Shown here piece by piece: positions 26,151 to 34,457 of a stretch of DNA of 60,609 nt (its first letter is position 1; the number at the start of each line of letters is the position of its first letter). Position numbers and translations under genes: made by a program. The stretch spans positions 1 to 60,609 of the forward strand of contig CAYMLL010000010.1 in NCBI GenBank assembly GCA_964390645.1. The letters are read 5' to 3'. The notes under the pieces are model-generated. The model worked only from the letters and a program-made list of their open reading frames with translations, did not search any database and had not been told where the DNA came from. The DNA comes from CAYMLL01 sp964390645. Its GTDB lineage: Bacteria > Planctomycetota > UBA8108.

Positions 26151-26609
26151 CGCGAGTAGCCGTGGTTTGGCGGCTGCTAGACGGAGGAAAAAAGTCGCTT
26201 CTGGACAGTCCGTGGCGCCCTTGGCGTTTGCTGACTGGGTCGGTCCGGAGGCGGAGAGGAACCGATAGGATTTCGATCCTGGTTGGAAGGGTGAGAGGCT
26301 GGCGGCGTCGCTGAATTTGACGACGGGTCGTCGTGGCCAGAGAGACAACCATCGAGTGTGCGAGGAGTCGGAGAGATCCGTTTCCCGGTCGCCGAACAGG
26401 CGCTGCTCGGAGGTTTGGCAGAACCGGAAGGAGGGTCCACCACAACAGTCTTCTCGGGCGGCCTCGTCGAGAGCCGCTGGGTGAGAGGGTTTGCCGAGGC
26501 GCGGGAAGGACTCGCAGCCTCGAGCGTTCGCCTCCGGGACGGACCGGAGCGAGCAGGTTTGGAGTTACAAGGTCTTTCGTCTCTTTTTTTTCAGGGAGGA
26601 ACGAGACAC
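26151..26609 (+). promoter_or_regulatory. Long structured 5' leader of the 1221-residue dockerin gene
   Basis: Three hairpins are visible. AGGAT (26267-26271) and ATCCT (26276-26280) close a TTCG tetraloop, extended by AACC/GGTT outside a small bulge. GACGAC (26319-26324) faces GTCGTC (26327-26332). CTCCGG (26532-26537) pairs with CCGGAG (26544-26549). A run of eight T (26584-26591) comes just before the ribosome site AGGGAGG (26593-26599). The length and structure suggest post-transcriptional control, but no known riboswitch is recognised. Confidence 0.35.
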
Positions 26610-29600
26610 ATGCATAGGAATGGTTTCAAGGTCCTCGGAGCCGTCATGCTCCTGACCCTAGCCACCACGCAGCGGGCTCCCGCTCAGGCTTACATCGACG
26701 GGGACGGGAGTATCCTTCCGGACGCGTTCAACATTCTGTTTCCGATCCAGAACCCGAGGGGTTGTGGCGGCGGTGGTCCTGGCGTGATGGCCCAGAACTG
26801 GCTGCCCCGTATCGACGGGGACGGCAACCTGCTGCCCAACTTCGCCGGGGATGTCACCTACAACCCGGCTCCGGGTGACGCCATCGGACCTGCTGGCGTC
26901 GACTGGGCGCAGAGCCCGGGAGATGGCTTCCGCTACGGCACGCTCCTGGATGAGGGTTTCGGTATCTGGTACGACTCCGGCTTCATCGAGGCCCAGCTCG
27001 GGTTCCGGCCGGAAAACGACGCGCACTGTATCAACTTCCAGGACCGGTACGTCAACGTCGTCAACGCCGAGACGGGTGCCGGCTGGCCCGGCGACAACGT
27101 TCTCGGAATCGCGGTCACCTGGGTCGAGAACGTCACCGGTGAGGCGATCGCCGTGGACATCTGCACCTCGGCCGATGACTCGGTCCAGTGCTGGGTCAAC
27201 AACAAGATGGTCACGAACGTCAGCGCGTGCCGCGGTGGCAACGCTGGCTGTCAGGAGACCCGGCCGGCGGTTCTTCCGGCAGGTGTCAGCAAGATCACGG
27301 GGCTCTGCTGGGAAGGTGGCGGTGGTCACAACATGACCATCGGCATCATCGTCGACGGCACCCGCGTCGGTCCCGACAACGGCATCGTCGAGTTCCTCGG
27401 CCCGAACACGGACGGCGACCTCGAGGGCCAGGAGCAGGCGCAGATCGTCCGCGCGATTCCGGCCGACGTGGGCAACTGCCCGGAGGGGTCGAAGACGGTG
27501 ACGCTGAGCGTCACCGGCCCTGATGTTGGTGCGACGGACCTCACCGAGAGAATCACGGGCGACATTGGCGACATCGAAGTCACGTCGGAAACCGCAGAGG
27601 TGGTCCTTGATTTCGCCGACGTCCCGACCGTCCTCGATGGAAGCGGGATGGAGGTCGTCTTCGTCGGTAACGACGCGGGCGGTGGCAGCGACGACATCGA
27701 CAACGGAGACGGCACCCGCACGTCGATATCGACGTCCGGTGGCGACATCTGGTCCGGTGGCGACGACTTCATCTACAATTACAAGGAGGTCGAAGGCGAC
27801 TTCGACATCTCGATCGCCCAGTCGGACTACACGCACGAGAACGGAGCCGGTCGCTGGGGCAAGATGGGCCTGATGGCCCGCCAGATGGACGATGGCGTCC
27901 TCGACCGCTGCCAGCGCTTCACGATGAACCAGTTCCACGGCCCGCACAACGATGACGTCGCGCGGACAGCTGGCCGCCGGAACCACGGGGAATGCGGCGG
28001 CGGCATGTACGAGCTCGGCCATCCCGGGCTCGCCGGCGGCAGCCCGGCAGGCGCTCGCCCCGGCTACCTCCGTATGACGCGTCGTGGCAACATCTTCCAG
28101 TCGTGGTACTCCTCGACCGAGCCCGAGGAGCCGCTCTCCGATGACAGCTGGATCGCGGGTCACGCCGAGAACTGGGGCGCCAGCGCGCCGGAGTCCGTCG
28201 CGATCGGTGTCGCGAACTCGGAGCACAACTCCGACGGTGCGCTCCCGCACAGCTTCGTCTACGAATTCCTCTCCCAGGGCGACCCACCGCCGCCGCCGCT
28301 TCTCGCGGTCCTGGTGAACTGGTCAGCAGTCTCCAACGACGATCTCGTGGCCGGGGTTTCCTACACGGTTACCGCCGGGTCGCCGAGCTCGCTGAACCTG
28401 TCCGCCATCCATGCCAGCGGCGGGGCCGCCGGCCCGGGCGGCCTGTGGCTGGATCCGGACGCGCAGTGCGCAAACCGCACGATCGCTGACGGGACGTGCC
28501 CGGCCGAGAAGGTCATCACGGGCAGCGCCGAGGGCGGTGGTGGCGCCGATGACGACGTGATCACCCTCCAGGAGACGATCATCAGCAGCGCGGCTCCCGC
28601 CCCTGCTGGAGGTCCCAACGATCTTGCCAACGACGCGTGTGAGGATGCGATCAGCGTCGCGATTCCTTCCGTGACGGCCGGCTCCACGACCGGCGCGACT
28701 CCTGACCCCAACGGTTGCGCCGACGGCAACAACGACAACTCGCCGGCGGTCTGGTACTCGATCGTCGGTGACGGCCACACGATCACCGTCAGCACGTGCG
28801 GCGACTCGGCCTACGACACTTCGGTGTCGGCGTACTCCGGCGGTTGCGGCGATCTCACCTGCATCGTATCGAACGATGACAACTGCCCGTCGGAACGCGT
28901 TCAGTCCACGGTCACCGTCGACAGCGCGGAGGGCGAGGAGATCCTGATTCGCGTCCACGGCTGGTCCGGGGAAAGCGGCGATTACACGCTCTACGTGTCG
29001 ACGAGTGCCCCCCACTTCGTGGATCTTCGCGAAATCTCTCACGACGGCGTCGTCGGGGACAAGCTCGGCCTCGGGCCGGGCCTCACAGAGACCGGCAACG
29101 GCAACTGGGCGTACCCCGCCGGGCAGCTCCTCTTTGGTCCGATCCAGCAGGAAGGTGGCAACGGCCACGCGCCTGGACACGATCGAGCCTCTGCCGACTT
29201 CCTCGACGATGGCGACACCAACGAGTGCAACGTCATGCCCGTCGAGGGCGATCTCCTCAACCCCGACTTCGACTCGATGACGCACGCCAGCGGTATCCAG
29301 AACCCGGCCGTCGGGACTGATGGCGCGGGCAACGGCATCTGGCGTTATGTCCCGAACACCGGGGGCGGGGGGCACTGCGGTGTCAACTACAACGAAGTCG
29401 GCGGCGGCGGTGACCAGATCATGCACGTCGCCGTGTTCTACCTGCATCTCGCGGAAGCCGCGGGCGTGCAGTTCGGTACCTCGAGCGACGACTCGGTCCA
29501 GCTGCTCGTCGGTTCGGGCGACTGCGGCGACGTCCAGGAGGTCGGCTACGTCAACGCCGGCCGTGGCTGGGCCAACTGCAACCAGCAGGATGTCTGGGCC

Positions 29601-30275
29601 CCGGTCTTCCTCGGCGCCGGTACTCACCGTGTGATGATGAAGGTCTTCGAGGGTGGTGGCGGTCACGGCGGGCAGGTCTTCGTCCGCGGGGCTGACGGCG
29701 GCATCCTCGGCGGTGCCTCTGCCGGTTTCGATCCGGACAGTCCGCCGGACGGGGACATCCCGGTCATCGGCAGCACGATCACCTGGGAGGTCAGCCTCGC
29801 TGACGCCCGGGATGGTGTGTCCTACATCGTCTCGGACGGTGATGATGATGGTGGCGGCGCCAGCCATGGCGGCACCGCGGCTGTCACAATCGGCGGTGCG
29901 ACCGCGGGCTTCATCGACGGTCCGTCGACGACCGTGGGCGATACCTCGACCACGGTCGAGGCCGGTGCCTGTGGTGTCAAGAACGCTGCGAACGACTGGA
30001 ACCGCGACGGTGCGGCCGACCTCTCCGACGCGGTGTCCATCTTCTCGCACCTCTTCCAGGGTGGCGACGGCTTCGCGTGTGGCGGACTGGACGCCGCCGG
30101 AACGATCGCCGTGCACGACTCCAACGGAGACGGTGGGGTCGACATGTCCGACGGAATCTCTCTGCTGCAGTATCTCTTCAGCGGAGGGGCGGAGCCGCAG
30201 CCGATCGTCCTTGCGGCCGGCGACTGCGTCCTGATGTTGGACTGCGCCGACGGCGTCGAGGACAGCTGCGAGTGA
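26610..30275 (+). CDS. Large secreted multidomain protein with duplicated Gly-rich beta domain, PPC-like domain and dockerin
   Basis: An exported protein of 1221 residues. The ATG at 26610 is chosen from the ribosome site AGGGAGG 10 bases upstream and the signal peptide (core LGAVMLLTLAT, cut after AQA). The frame is open further upstream but without protein character. Two copies of a Gly-rich beta domain are visible, at about residues 105-245 and 890-1035, each with a DDSVQ strand and a GGGGH turn. Between them lie a DUF1349-like beta-sandwich (DDFIYNYKEVEGDFDI onward) and a pre-peptidase C-terminal-like domain (about 670-790, from NDLANDACEDAI to GDYTLYVS). A two-repeat dockerin closes it (DWNRDGAADLSDAVSIF, DSNGDGGVDMSDGISLL). 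It has no catalytic motif and looks like a surface or matrix protein. A strong terminator follows. Confidence 0.8.
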   Translation: MHRNGFKVLGAVMLLTLATTQRAPAQAYIDGDGSILPDAFNILFPIQNPRGCGGGGPGVMAQNWLPRIDGDGNLLPNFAGDVTYNPAPGDAIGPAGVDWAQSPGDGFRYGTLLDEGFGIWYDSGFIEAQLGFRPENDAHCINFQDRYVNVVNAETGAGWPGDNVLGIAVTWVENVTGEAIAVDICTSADDSVQCWVNNKMVTNVSACRGGNAGCQETRPAVLPAGVSKITGLCWEGGGGHNMTIGIIVDGTRVGPDNGIVEFLGPNTDGDLEGQEQAQIVRAIPADVGNCPEGSKTVTLSVTGPDVGATDLTERITGDIGDIEVTSETAEVVLDFADVPTVLDGSGMEVVFVGNDAGGGSDDIDNGDGTRTSISTSGGDIWSGGDDFIYNYKEVEGDFDISIAQSDYTHENGAGRWGKMGLMARQMDDGVLDRCQRFTMNQFHGPHNDDVARTAGRRNHGECGGGMYELGHPGLAGGSPAGARPGYLRMTRRGNIFQSWYSSTEPEEPLSDDSWIAGHAENWGASAPESVAIGVANSEHNSDGALPHSFVYEFLSQGDPPPPPLLAVLVNWSAVSNDDLVAGVSYTVTAGSPSSLNLSAIHASGGAAGPGGLWLDPDAQCANRTIADGTCPAEKVITGSAEGGGGADDDVITLQETIISSAAPAPAGGPNDLANDACEDAISVAIPSVTAGSTTGATPDPNGCADGNNDNSPAVWYSIVGDGHTITVSTCGDSAYDTSVSAYSGGCGDLTCIVSNDDNCPSERVQSTVTVDSAEGEEILIRVHGWSGESGDYTLYVSTSAPHFVDLREISHDGVVGDKLGLGPGLTETGNGNWAYPAGQLLFGPIQQEGGNGHAPGHDRASADFLDDGDTNECNVMPVEGDLLNPDFDSMTHASGIQNPAVGTDGAGNGIWRYVPNTGGGGHCGVNYNEVGGGGDQIMHVAVFYLHLAEAAGVQFGTSSDDSVQLLVGSGDCGDVQEVGYVNAGRGWANCNQQDVWAPVFLGAGTHRVMMKVFEGGGGHGGQVFVRGADGGILGGASAGFDPDSPPDGDIPVIGSTITWEVSLADARDGVSYIVSDGDDDGGGASHGGTAAVTIGGATAGFIDGPSTTVGDTSTTVEAGACGVKNAANDWNRDGAADLSDAVSIFSHLFQGGDGFACGGLDAAGTIAVHDSNGDGGVDMSDGISLLQYLFSGGAEPQPIVLAAGDCVLMLDCADGVEDSCE

Positions 30276-30351
30276 TCCTCGTGTCCTGACCCTTGGCCCG
30301 AGGGTCCCTCCGGGGGATCCGCGGGCCGGGGGGAGGGTGTTCTGTCGAGGT

Positions 30352-30392
30352 GGGCCCGGGACTCTCGGTGAGTCTCGGGCCCGCTTTTTTTT
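30352..30392 (+). terminator. Strong intrinsic terminator after the large dockerin gene
   Basis: A 13-base stem pairs 30352-30364 with 30370-30382, with one G-U pair and a 5-base loop (TCGGT). It is followed, after GC, by eight T (30385-30392). It lies 77 bases past the stop of the 1221-residue gene and reads only on the plus strand. Confidence 0.92.
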
Positions 30393-30465
30393 GTCGGTCC
30401 GGATTCCTGCTGACCCGGCTCGGCGGGTTGCCGTCGACGCCGAACGGAACCCGTCCCCCCACGAC

Positions 30466-30493
30466 TTTCCTGACTCCGCCCGTGTGGTACAAT
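30466..30493 (+). promoter_or_regulatory. Promoter of the TPR lipoprotein gene
   Basis: TACAAT (30488-30493) preceded by TGG, an extended -10 element. A weak -35 (TTTCCT, 30466-30471) lies 16 bases upstream. The ATG is at 30549, so the leader would be about 50 bases. The terminator just upstream makes an independent promoter necessary. Confidence 0.5.
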
Positions 30494-30548
30494 CACCCTC
30501 CGCGCTTCTGCGAGAACCCGGGTGAATGCCCACCTGACGAGAAACCCC

Positions 30549-31511
30549 ATGATCCAGCGCACCTCACGAGTGGCCGCGCTTCCGAGCGTCGGCGTGGCGA
30601 GCCTCGCGCTCCTCTTTCTCGGTGTCCCGGGTTGCAAACCGGTGGCGAACTCCCCGCAGACTGGCCCGGAGAAGACGCAGTCCAGGGGCTCCGGGTCCAG
30701 GTCCGTCGGGATCCCGCCACGGGAAGCTGGTGCCGACAGTCGCTCCGAGACGAAGCCCGAGACGAATCCCGGGGCGAAGCCCGGAACGAGTCCCGAGGAG
30801 AGTCCTTCCAGGACATTCACCGACGCCGACCAGGCCCGTGAGGCCTATCTGGCGCTGTCCCCGGAGGAGCGCCAGACCAGGATGCGGGACACTGCGCGCA
30901 AGCGCGGCGAGGCGCTCATCGACCTCAGGGAGGCGAAGCTGCACATGAGGGCCGGCGAGCCTCAGCTGGCGCTCGAGGCGCTCGACAGCTCGATCGAGCT
31001 GATACCGGGGGATGCCCGCGCCTGGAGCCTGAAAGCCGAGGTGTACCGCCAGATCGGTGAGTACGAGGCGGCCCTGGCCGTGCTGCGAGAGATGCTCGAG
31101 AGATTCCCGCCGCAACAGCACCACGACTACTACGGAGACATGGCCCGGATCGAGATCGCTCGCAAGGATCCGGGCGCCGCGCTCGAGATCCTCGCGAAGC
31201 CGCTGCAGGTCGAGCAGGGCGTTCCAGGGTTGAGGCTCTTGCGCGCCGAGTGCCTGGCCTTGCGCGGAGACACGGAAGGCGCCCTCGTCGCCGTGGAGGA
31301 CACCATTGGGAACGGCTATCTCAACGCGAAGAAGCTGCGCCAGAACGAGAACCTCGCCAGCCTGCGCGAGGAGCCCCGCTTCGAGGCCCTCGTCAGGGGG
31401 CTCGAAGAGCGCATGAACAAGAACCACGCCAGGGCCCGGGCGTCGCTCGCCGCGGAGAAAGCGGAGCAGGACGCGCAGAAGCGGGAGAGCTCCGCCGCAG
31501 AGCAGCGCTGA
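30549..31511 (+). CDS. Lipoprotein with TPR-like repeats
   Basis: A 320-residue protein. The ATG at 30549 begins a signal peptide ending in the lipobox LGVPGC (cysteine 29). A Pro/Ser/Glu-rich, disordered linker (about residues 30-90) follows. Next come helical repeats of the TPR type: AKLHMRAGEPQLALEALDSS, then AWSLKAEVYRQIGEYEAALA, then ARKDPGAALEIL and a fourth weaker unit. The last 40 residues form a charged helix. TPR lipoproteins in the periplasm usually hold partner proteins; none is obvious here. The neighbour downstream is convergent, so it is probably monocistronic. Ribosome site is weak, and a GTG at 30522 is an alternative start. Confidence 0.8.
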   Translation: MIQRTSRVAALPSVGVASLALLFLGVPGCKPVANSPQTGPEKTQSRGSGSRSVGIPPREAGADSRSETKPETNPGAKPGTSPEESPSRTFTDADQAREAYLALSPEERQTRMRDTARKRGEALIDLREAKLHMRAGEPQLALEALDSSIELIPGDARAWSLKAEVYRQIGEYEAALAVLREMLERFPPQQHHDYYGDMARIEIARKDPGAALEILAKPLQVEQGVPGLRLLRAECLALRGDTEGALVAVEDTIGNGYLNAKKLRQNENLASLREEPRFEALVRGLEERMNKNHARARASLAAEKAEQDAQKRESSAAEQR

Positions 31512-31637
31512 CGTGTCGGGTGCGCCGGACCCCATGGGGCTGGGGCTTGTCGACGCGATCGTTCCGGACGTTCACCGCGGGCGAGAGGGACCGTCAACGC
31601 GAGCCGCGCGCGAGCAGAGCCGGGATACGACGGCCGA

Positions 31638-32120
31638 TCACGAGGACTTTCCCGGTCCGATCCTTCCGGAGCTGTCATCGAGCTTCGTCGCTCCGAGGGC
31701 GACCAGCAGCACGGCGACGAAGAAGAGCGCAGCGCCGACCGGCACCAGCAGTATGCCCAGCCCCGGGTCGCCGCTGTAGATCACGATGCCTCCCAGGAAG
31801 AACCCCCCGGGTAGCAGGACGCTCGACGCCATGAGGAGCGGCGAGGCGAATCGCTGCATCTTGACCGGCTCGAATGGTAACGCGCGCAGCGTCACGGCGA
31901 AGGCGACGTGTACCAGCGACAGCAGCGCGCCGTGAGCGTGAGCCAGGCGCCACATCAGTCGACGCGTCTCGTTGTCGGTGTCGAGATAGTAGCCGACTTT
32001 CAGGCCGTGAAGCACCTCGAGAACGACTCCCAGGCTGAGGAACACGAGCAGCGACCACCAGCCGAATCGCAGGTGGCGGATCGTGCAGCGAGTGCTGCGG
32101 TCGAGGTTGGCGGTCGGCAC
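31638..32120 (-). CDS. Four-helix membrane protein downstream of the octaheme cytochrome
   Basis: A 160-residue protein with four hydrophobic helices (about residues 20-40, 63-82, 92-112 and 118-142). Between helices 1 and 2 is RLAHAHGALLSLVH, with three histidines on a helix, which could ligate heme or metal. I do not recognise the family. The gene starts 22 bases after the octaheme cytochrome stop, so the two are probably one transcript. That suggests a role in electron transfer between the cytochrome and the membrane quinone pool, perhaps as a small b-type subunit; this is inference only. Confidence 0.65.
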   Translation of the reverse strand: MPTANLDRSTRCTIRHLRFGWWSLLVFLSLGVVLEVLHGLKVGYYLDTDNETRRLMWRLAHAHGALLSLVHVAFAVTLRALPFEPVKMQRFASPLLMASSVLLPGGFFLGGIVIYSGDPGLGILLVPVGAALFFVAVLLVALGATKLDDSSGRIGPGKSS

Positions 32121-32142
32121 GGTGGTCTCGCCGCGCGCCGTT

Positions 32143-34116
32143 CTATTGCTTGAGGTGAACCCGGACCTTGTTGCGCTGCTGCACGCCCCGCCGCCAGAGA
32201 CAGCGGTTCAGGCGCCCGTCGTCGCCGATCAGGACCTCCTTTCGGCGCGTCGCGACCGGCCCCCGGCCGTGCCAGAGGTTCATCACCTCGTTGACCTTGG
32301 ACTCTCTCTCCCCGGGGGGTAGGAGGAAGTCGTACTCGAACGAGTCGTATCCCGGAAGCGACCGCAGAGAGCGACCGGCGATGTAGCGGACCGCGTCGTA
32401 GGAGTCGTCGAGCGATGGAGCCAGGAGAGGGACCATCCAGTCCGTGCCCGAGGCCTCTTGAGCCTCCTTCCAGCCGTAGGCCCACGCCAGGAGCGCCCGT
32501 TGACCCGCGTCGCCCTTGAAGAGCCAGTACGCCGAGGCGGCGAAGTACTTCAGGTCGTCCGTCAGCTGTGGCTTTGCGACACCCCAGGACTCGTGGAGCT
32601 CGTCCGCGGCCCACTCGAGCGTGCGATCGAGATGACAGAGGTTGCACGCGTTCGGACGGCCGGTCGCGATCGACGCCGTCACCGTCGGAGTCGTGATCGT
32701 GTGGCTGCGAGTCGCCTTCAGCAGACCGTAGGTGGTGTAGGGCATGTGGCAGTTGTAACAGAGGCTGCCGGACGAGCTGACGTCGTGATGCGTGTGCGCC
32801 GCCAGGCGGGTCTCGTCTTCGAGCTCCTCGTGGCACGGCAGACACGCATCGTTGCCCCGCATTCCGACCTTCAGCTGATCGTCGGCCCACTCCTGCCACG
32901 GGCGCGGATCATCCGTACGCTGGTGCATCTCATGACAGGACAGACAGGACAGCGTCTCGTCGTCGCTCTTTGCGTCGGCGAAGCAAGGGGAGTCCAGATG
33001 AGCAGCGTACTCTCGACCGGTGATGCGAACCAGCCCATCCGCCCAGTAGCGATCCACGAGAAAGGTCGCGGAACCGCCGGCGGCGACCTGGATCGCCTTC
33101 ACACGGGGCTCGGGTATCGTCTTCCTGTGAATCGTGTACTTCGACTCCTCGAGCCGTTGTCCCGGACGGAACGAGAATCCCTCGCCCAGCGAACGCTCCG
33201 ACTCCGTCTCCGTCGTCGGTTGCCAGAGACTGTGGCACTGACCGCAGATGTCCGTCGCCAGGCGCGGGGAGAGCTTCGCCGGATTCACGATGCTCGTGTC
33301 GCTCTCGGCGCCGAAGTGCTGACCGTAGCGGTGGATCGGGTCCTGATTCGACGAGACATGCTCTGCCGCGGGACCGTGGCACGCCTCGCAAGCGATGCCG
33401 AAGTCGGCGACCCGCGTGTCCATCCCCGCGAGCCGTGGCTGCTGCCCCGTCGCGTGGCACTGCTGGCAGCCGGAGTTCCACTCGCCGCTCCTGTTGTCGA
33501 CGCTCGTCTGCCCGAGCTGCCGGTAGCTCTGCTTCAGGAACGAGGAATTCTCCGGAATCCAGCGCTCGCTTTCGCGCAGGTAGACGAAGGGCAGCAGTGC
33601 CACCGCACGCCGATCGCCGGTGGCGTACCAGTAGGCTTGCATGTGATGCGAGCCCGTCGTCATGACGATCTGCCTGCGGTCGGGCTTTCCGCCCGTTGCC
33701 GGCGACGTCTCGACGAAGAAGTCCTCACCCTCGCGCAGCAGACGGTACTCCCGATCGAGGAGCTTGCGGGGCGTGCCGTCGAAGTGGCCGATGACCGAGT
33801 GCGGCCCGGCGATCTGCGTCATCGTCCGGTGATACGAGCGGTTCCAGGTCCTCCACGGCTGCGGGTGGCACGCGCGGCACGTCGCGGAGGAGACGTAGCC
33901 GTTCTCCTCGACGCGGATCGGCCGGTTCACGACCTCCGCCTCGGAAGCCGGCACGATCCGTCCGGAGTGAACGATCCAGACCAGCCCCGCGGTGACGACG
34001 GCGATCGAGACACAGATCCGCAGCCCCACATCCCGCTGTCGCCAGGACACGAGGGCTCCGATCGCCAGAAATGTCCCGATCAGCGACACGAGGAGCTGGA
34101 TGCCTTCGACTCTCAC
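32143..34116 (-). CDS. Membrane-anchored octaheme cytochrome c
   Basis: A 657-residue protein starting at the GTG at 34116, with GGAGG 4 bases upstream. Two N-terminal helices (about 8-24 and 31-50) anchor it. Eight CxxCH heme motifs follow, starting at residues 80, 217, 243, 291, 391, 425, 453 and 491. The last 150 residues carry no heme and look like a helical repeat (ALLAWAYGWKEAQEA, then YDAVRYIAGRSLRSLPGYD), as in Planctomycete multiheme proteins. The cytochrome part should lie in the periplasm and pass electrons. The spacing does not let me say whether it has an enzymatic site such as a hydroxylamine, nitrite or tetrathionate site. It probably forms a unit with the four-helix protein that follows. 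Confidence 0.88.
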   Translation of the reverse strand: MRVEGIQLLVSLIGTFLAIGALVSWRQRDVGLRICVSIAVVTAGLVWIVHSGRIVPASEAEVVNRPIRVEENGYVSSATCRACHPQPWRTWNRSYHRTMTQIAGPHSVIGHFDGTPRKLLDREYRLLREGEDFFVETSPATGGKPDRRQIVMTTGSHHMQAYWYATGDRRAVALLPFVYLRESERWIPENSSFLKQSYRQLGQTSVDNRSGEWNSGCQQCHATGQQPRLAGMDTRVADFGIACEACHGPAAEHVSSNQDPIHRYGQHFGAESDTSIVNPAKLSPRLATDICGQCHSLWQPTTETESERSLGEGFSFRPGQRLEESKYTIHRKTIPEPRVKAIQVAAGGSATFLVDRYWADGLVRITGREYAAHLDSPCFADAKSDDETLSCLSCHEMHQRTDDPRPWQEWADDQLKVGMRGNDACLPCHEELEDETRLAAHTHHDVSSSGSLCYNCHMPYTTYGLLKATRSHTITTPTVTASIATGRPNACNLCHLDRTLEWAADELHESWGVAKPQLTDDLKYFAASAYWLFKGDAGQRALLAWAYGWKEAQEASGTDWMVPLLAPSLDDSYDAVRYIAGRSLRSLPGYDSFEYDFLLPPGERESKVNEVMNLWHGRGPVATRRKEVLIGDDGRLNRCLWRRGVQQRNKVRVHLKQ

Positions 34117-34160
34117 CGATCCTCCGTCTCGGTTGCGGTCCCGTACCTGCTTGCGCTTCG

Positions 34161-34189
34161 ATTCTACGATCTCGCACGGTGGACGTAAA
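34161..34189 (-). promoter_or_regulatory. Promoter of the octaheme cytochrome operon
   Basis: On the minus strand TTTACG (34189-34184) and TAGAAT (34166-34161) with a 17-base spacer. Predicted start near 34154, 38 bases before the GTG. Confidence 0.45.
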
Positions 34190-34384
34190 CGGGCGGTGCA
34201 GGCTCCGGTGCCCGGATGTCGTGGAGACCCTGCCCGGCCCTCCGGCGACCGCGCCGATCATCCGGTCCTCCGTCGCTCCTGCTCGCCGTCGGGCCATCGA
34301 GATCGCGTCGTCGTCGCTTCTCGATCGCGTCGACCGCGCTCTCTTCTTCCGGGCGATCGCATGGCGGCGTCCGCCTGCGCTGTC

Positions 34385-34408
34385 GACGGGGATGCGGGCT
34401 TCCCCGTC
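34385..34408. terminator. Hairpin after the alcohol dehydrogenase gene, no U tract
   Basis: GACGGGGA (34385-34392) pairs perfectly with TCCCCGTC (34401-34408) around an 8-base loop, about 50 bases past the end of the minus-strand operon. No T run follows, so termination would need a factor or would be weak. Confidence 0.35.
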
Positions 34409-34457
34409 ACCCTCGCTCTCGTTGTCCCGGTCAGTCCTTCGATTCGAAGCCGGGTCG

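Larger units (their letters stand above)
24966..26609. other. 1.6-kb region without a recognisable gene, plus the leader of the next gene
   Basis: 24978-26116 has only arginine-, serine- and proline-rich open frames without family motifs, which I read as noise in GC-rich DNA. One 85-codon minus-strand frame (26056-25799, GTG start with GGAG 8 to 9 bases upstream) has a less biased composition but no recognisable domain. From 26117 on, the region holds a promoter and a leader of about 460 bases with hairpins. I saw no tRNA, riboswitch core or repeat array. It could hold an undetected small RNA. Confidence 0.4.
34117..34457. other. Intergenic region between the ADH operon end and the octaheme gene
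   Basis: Contains a promoter for the octaheme gene (34161-34189) and a perfect 8-bp inverted repeat near 34400. Nothing else is recognisable. Confidence 0.5.
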
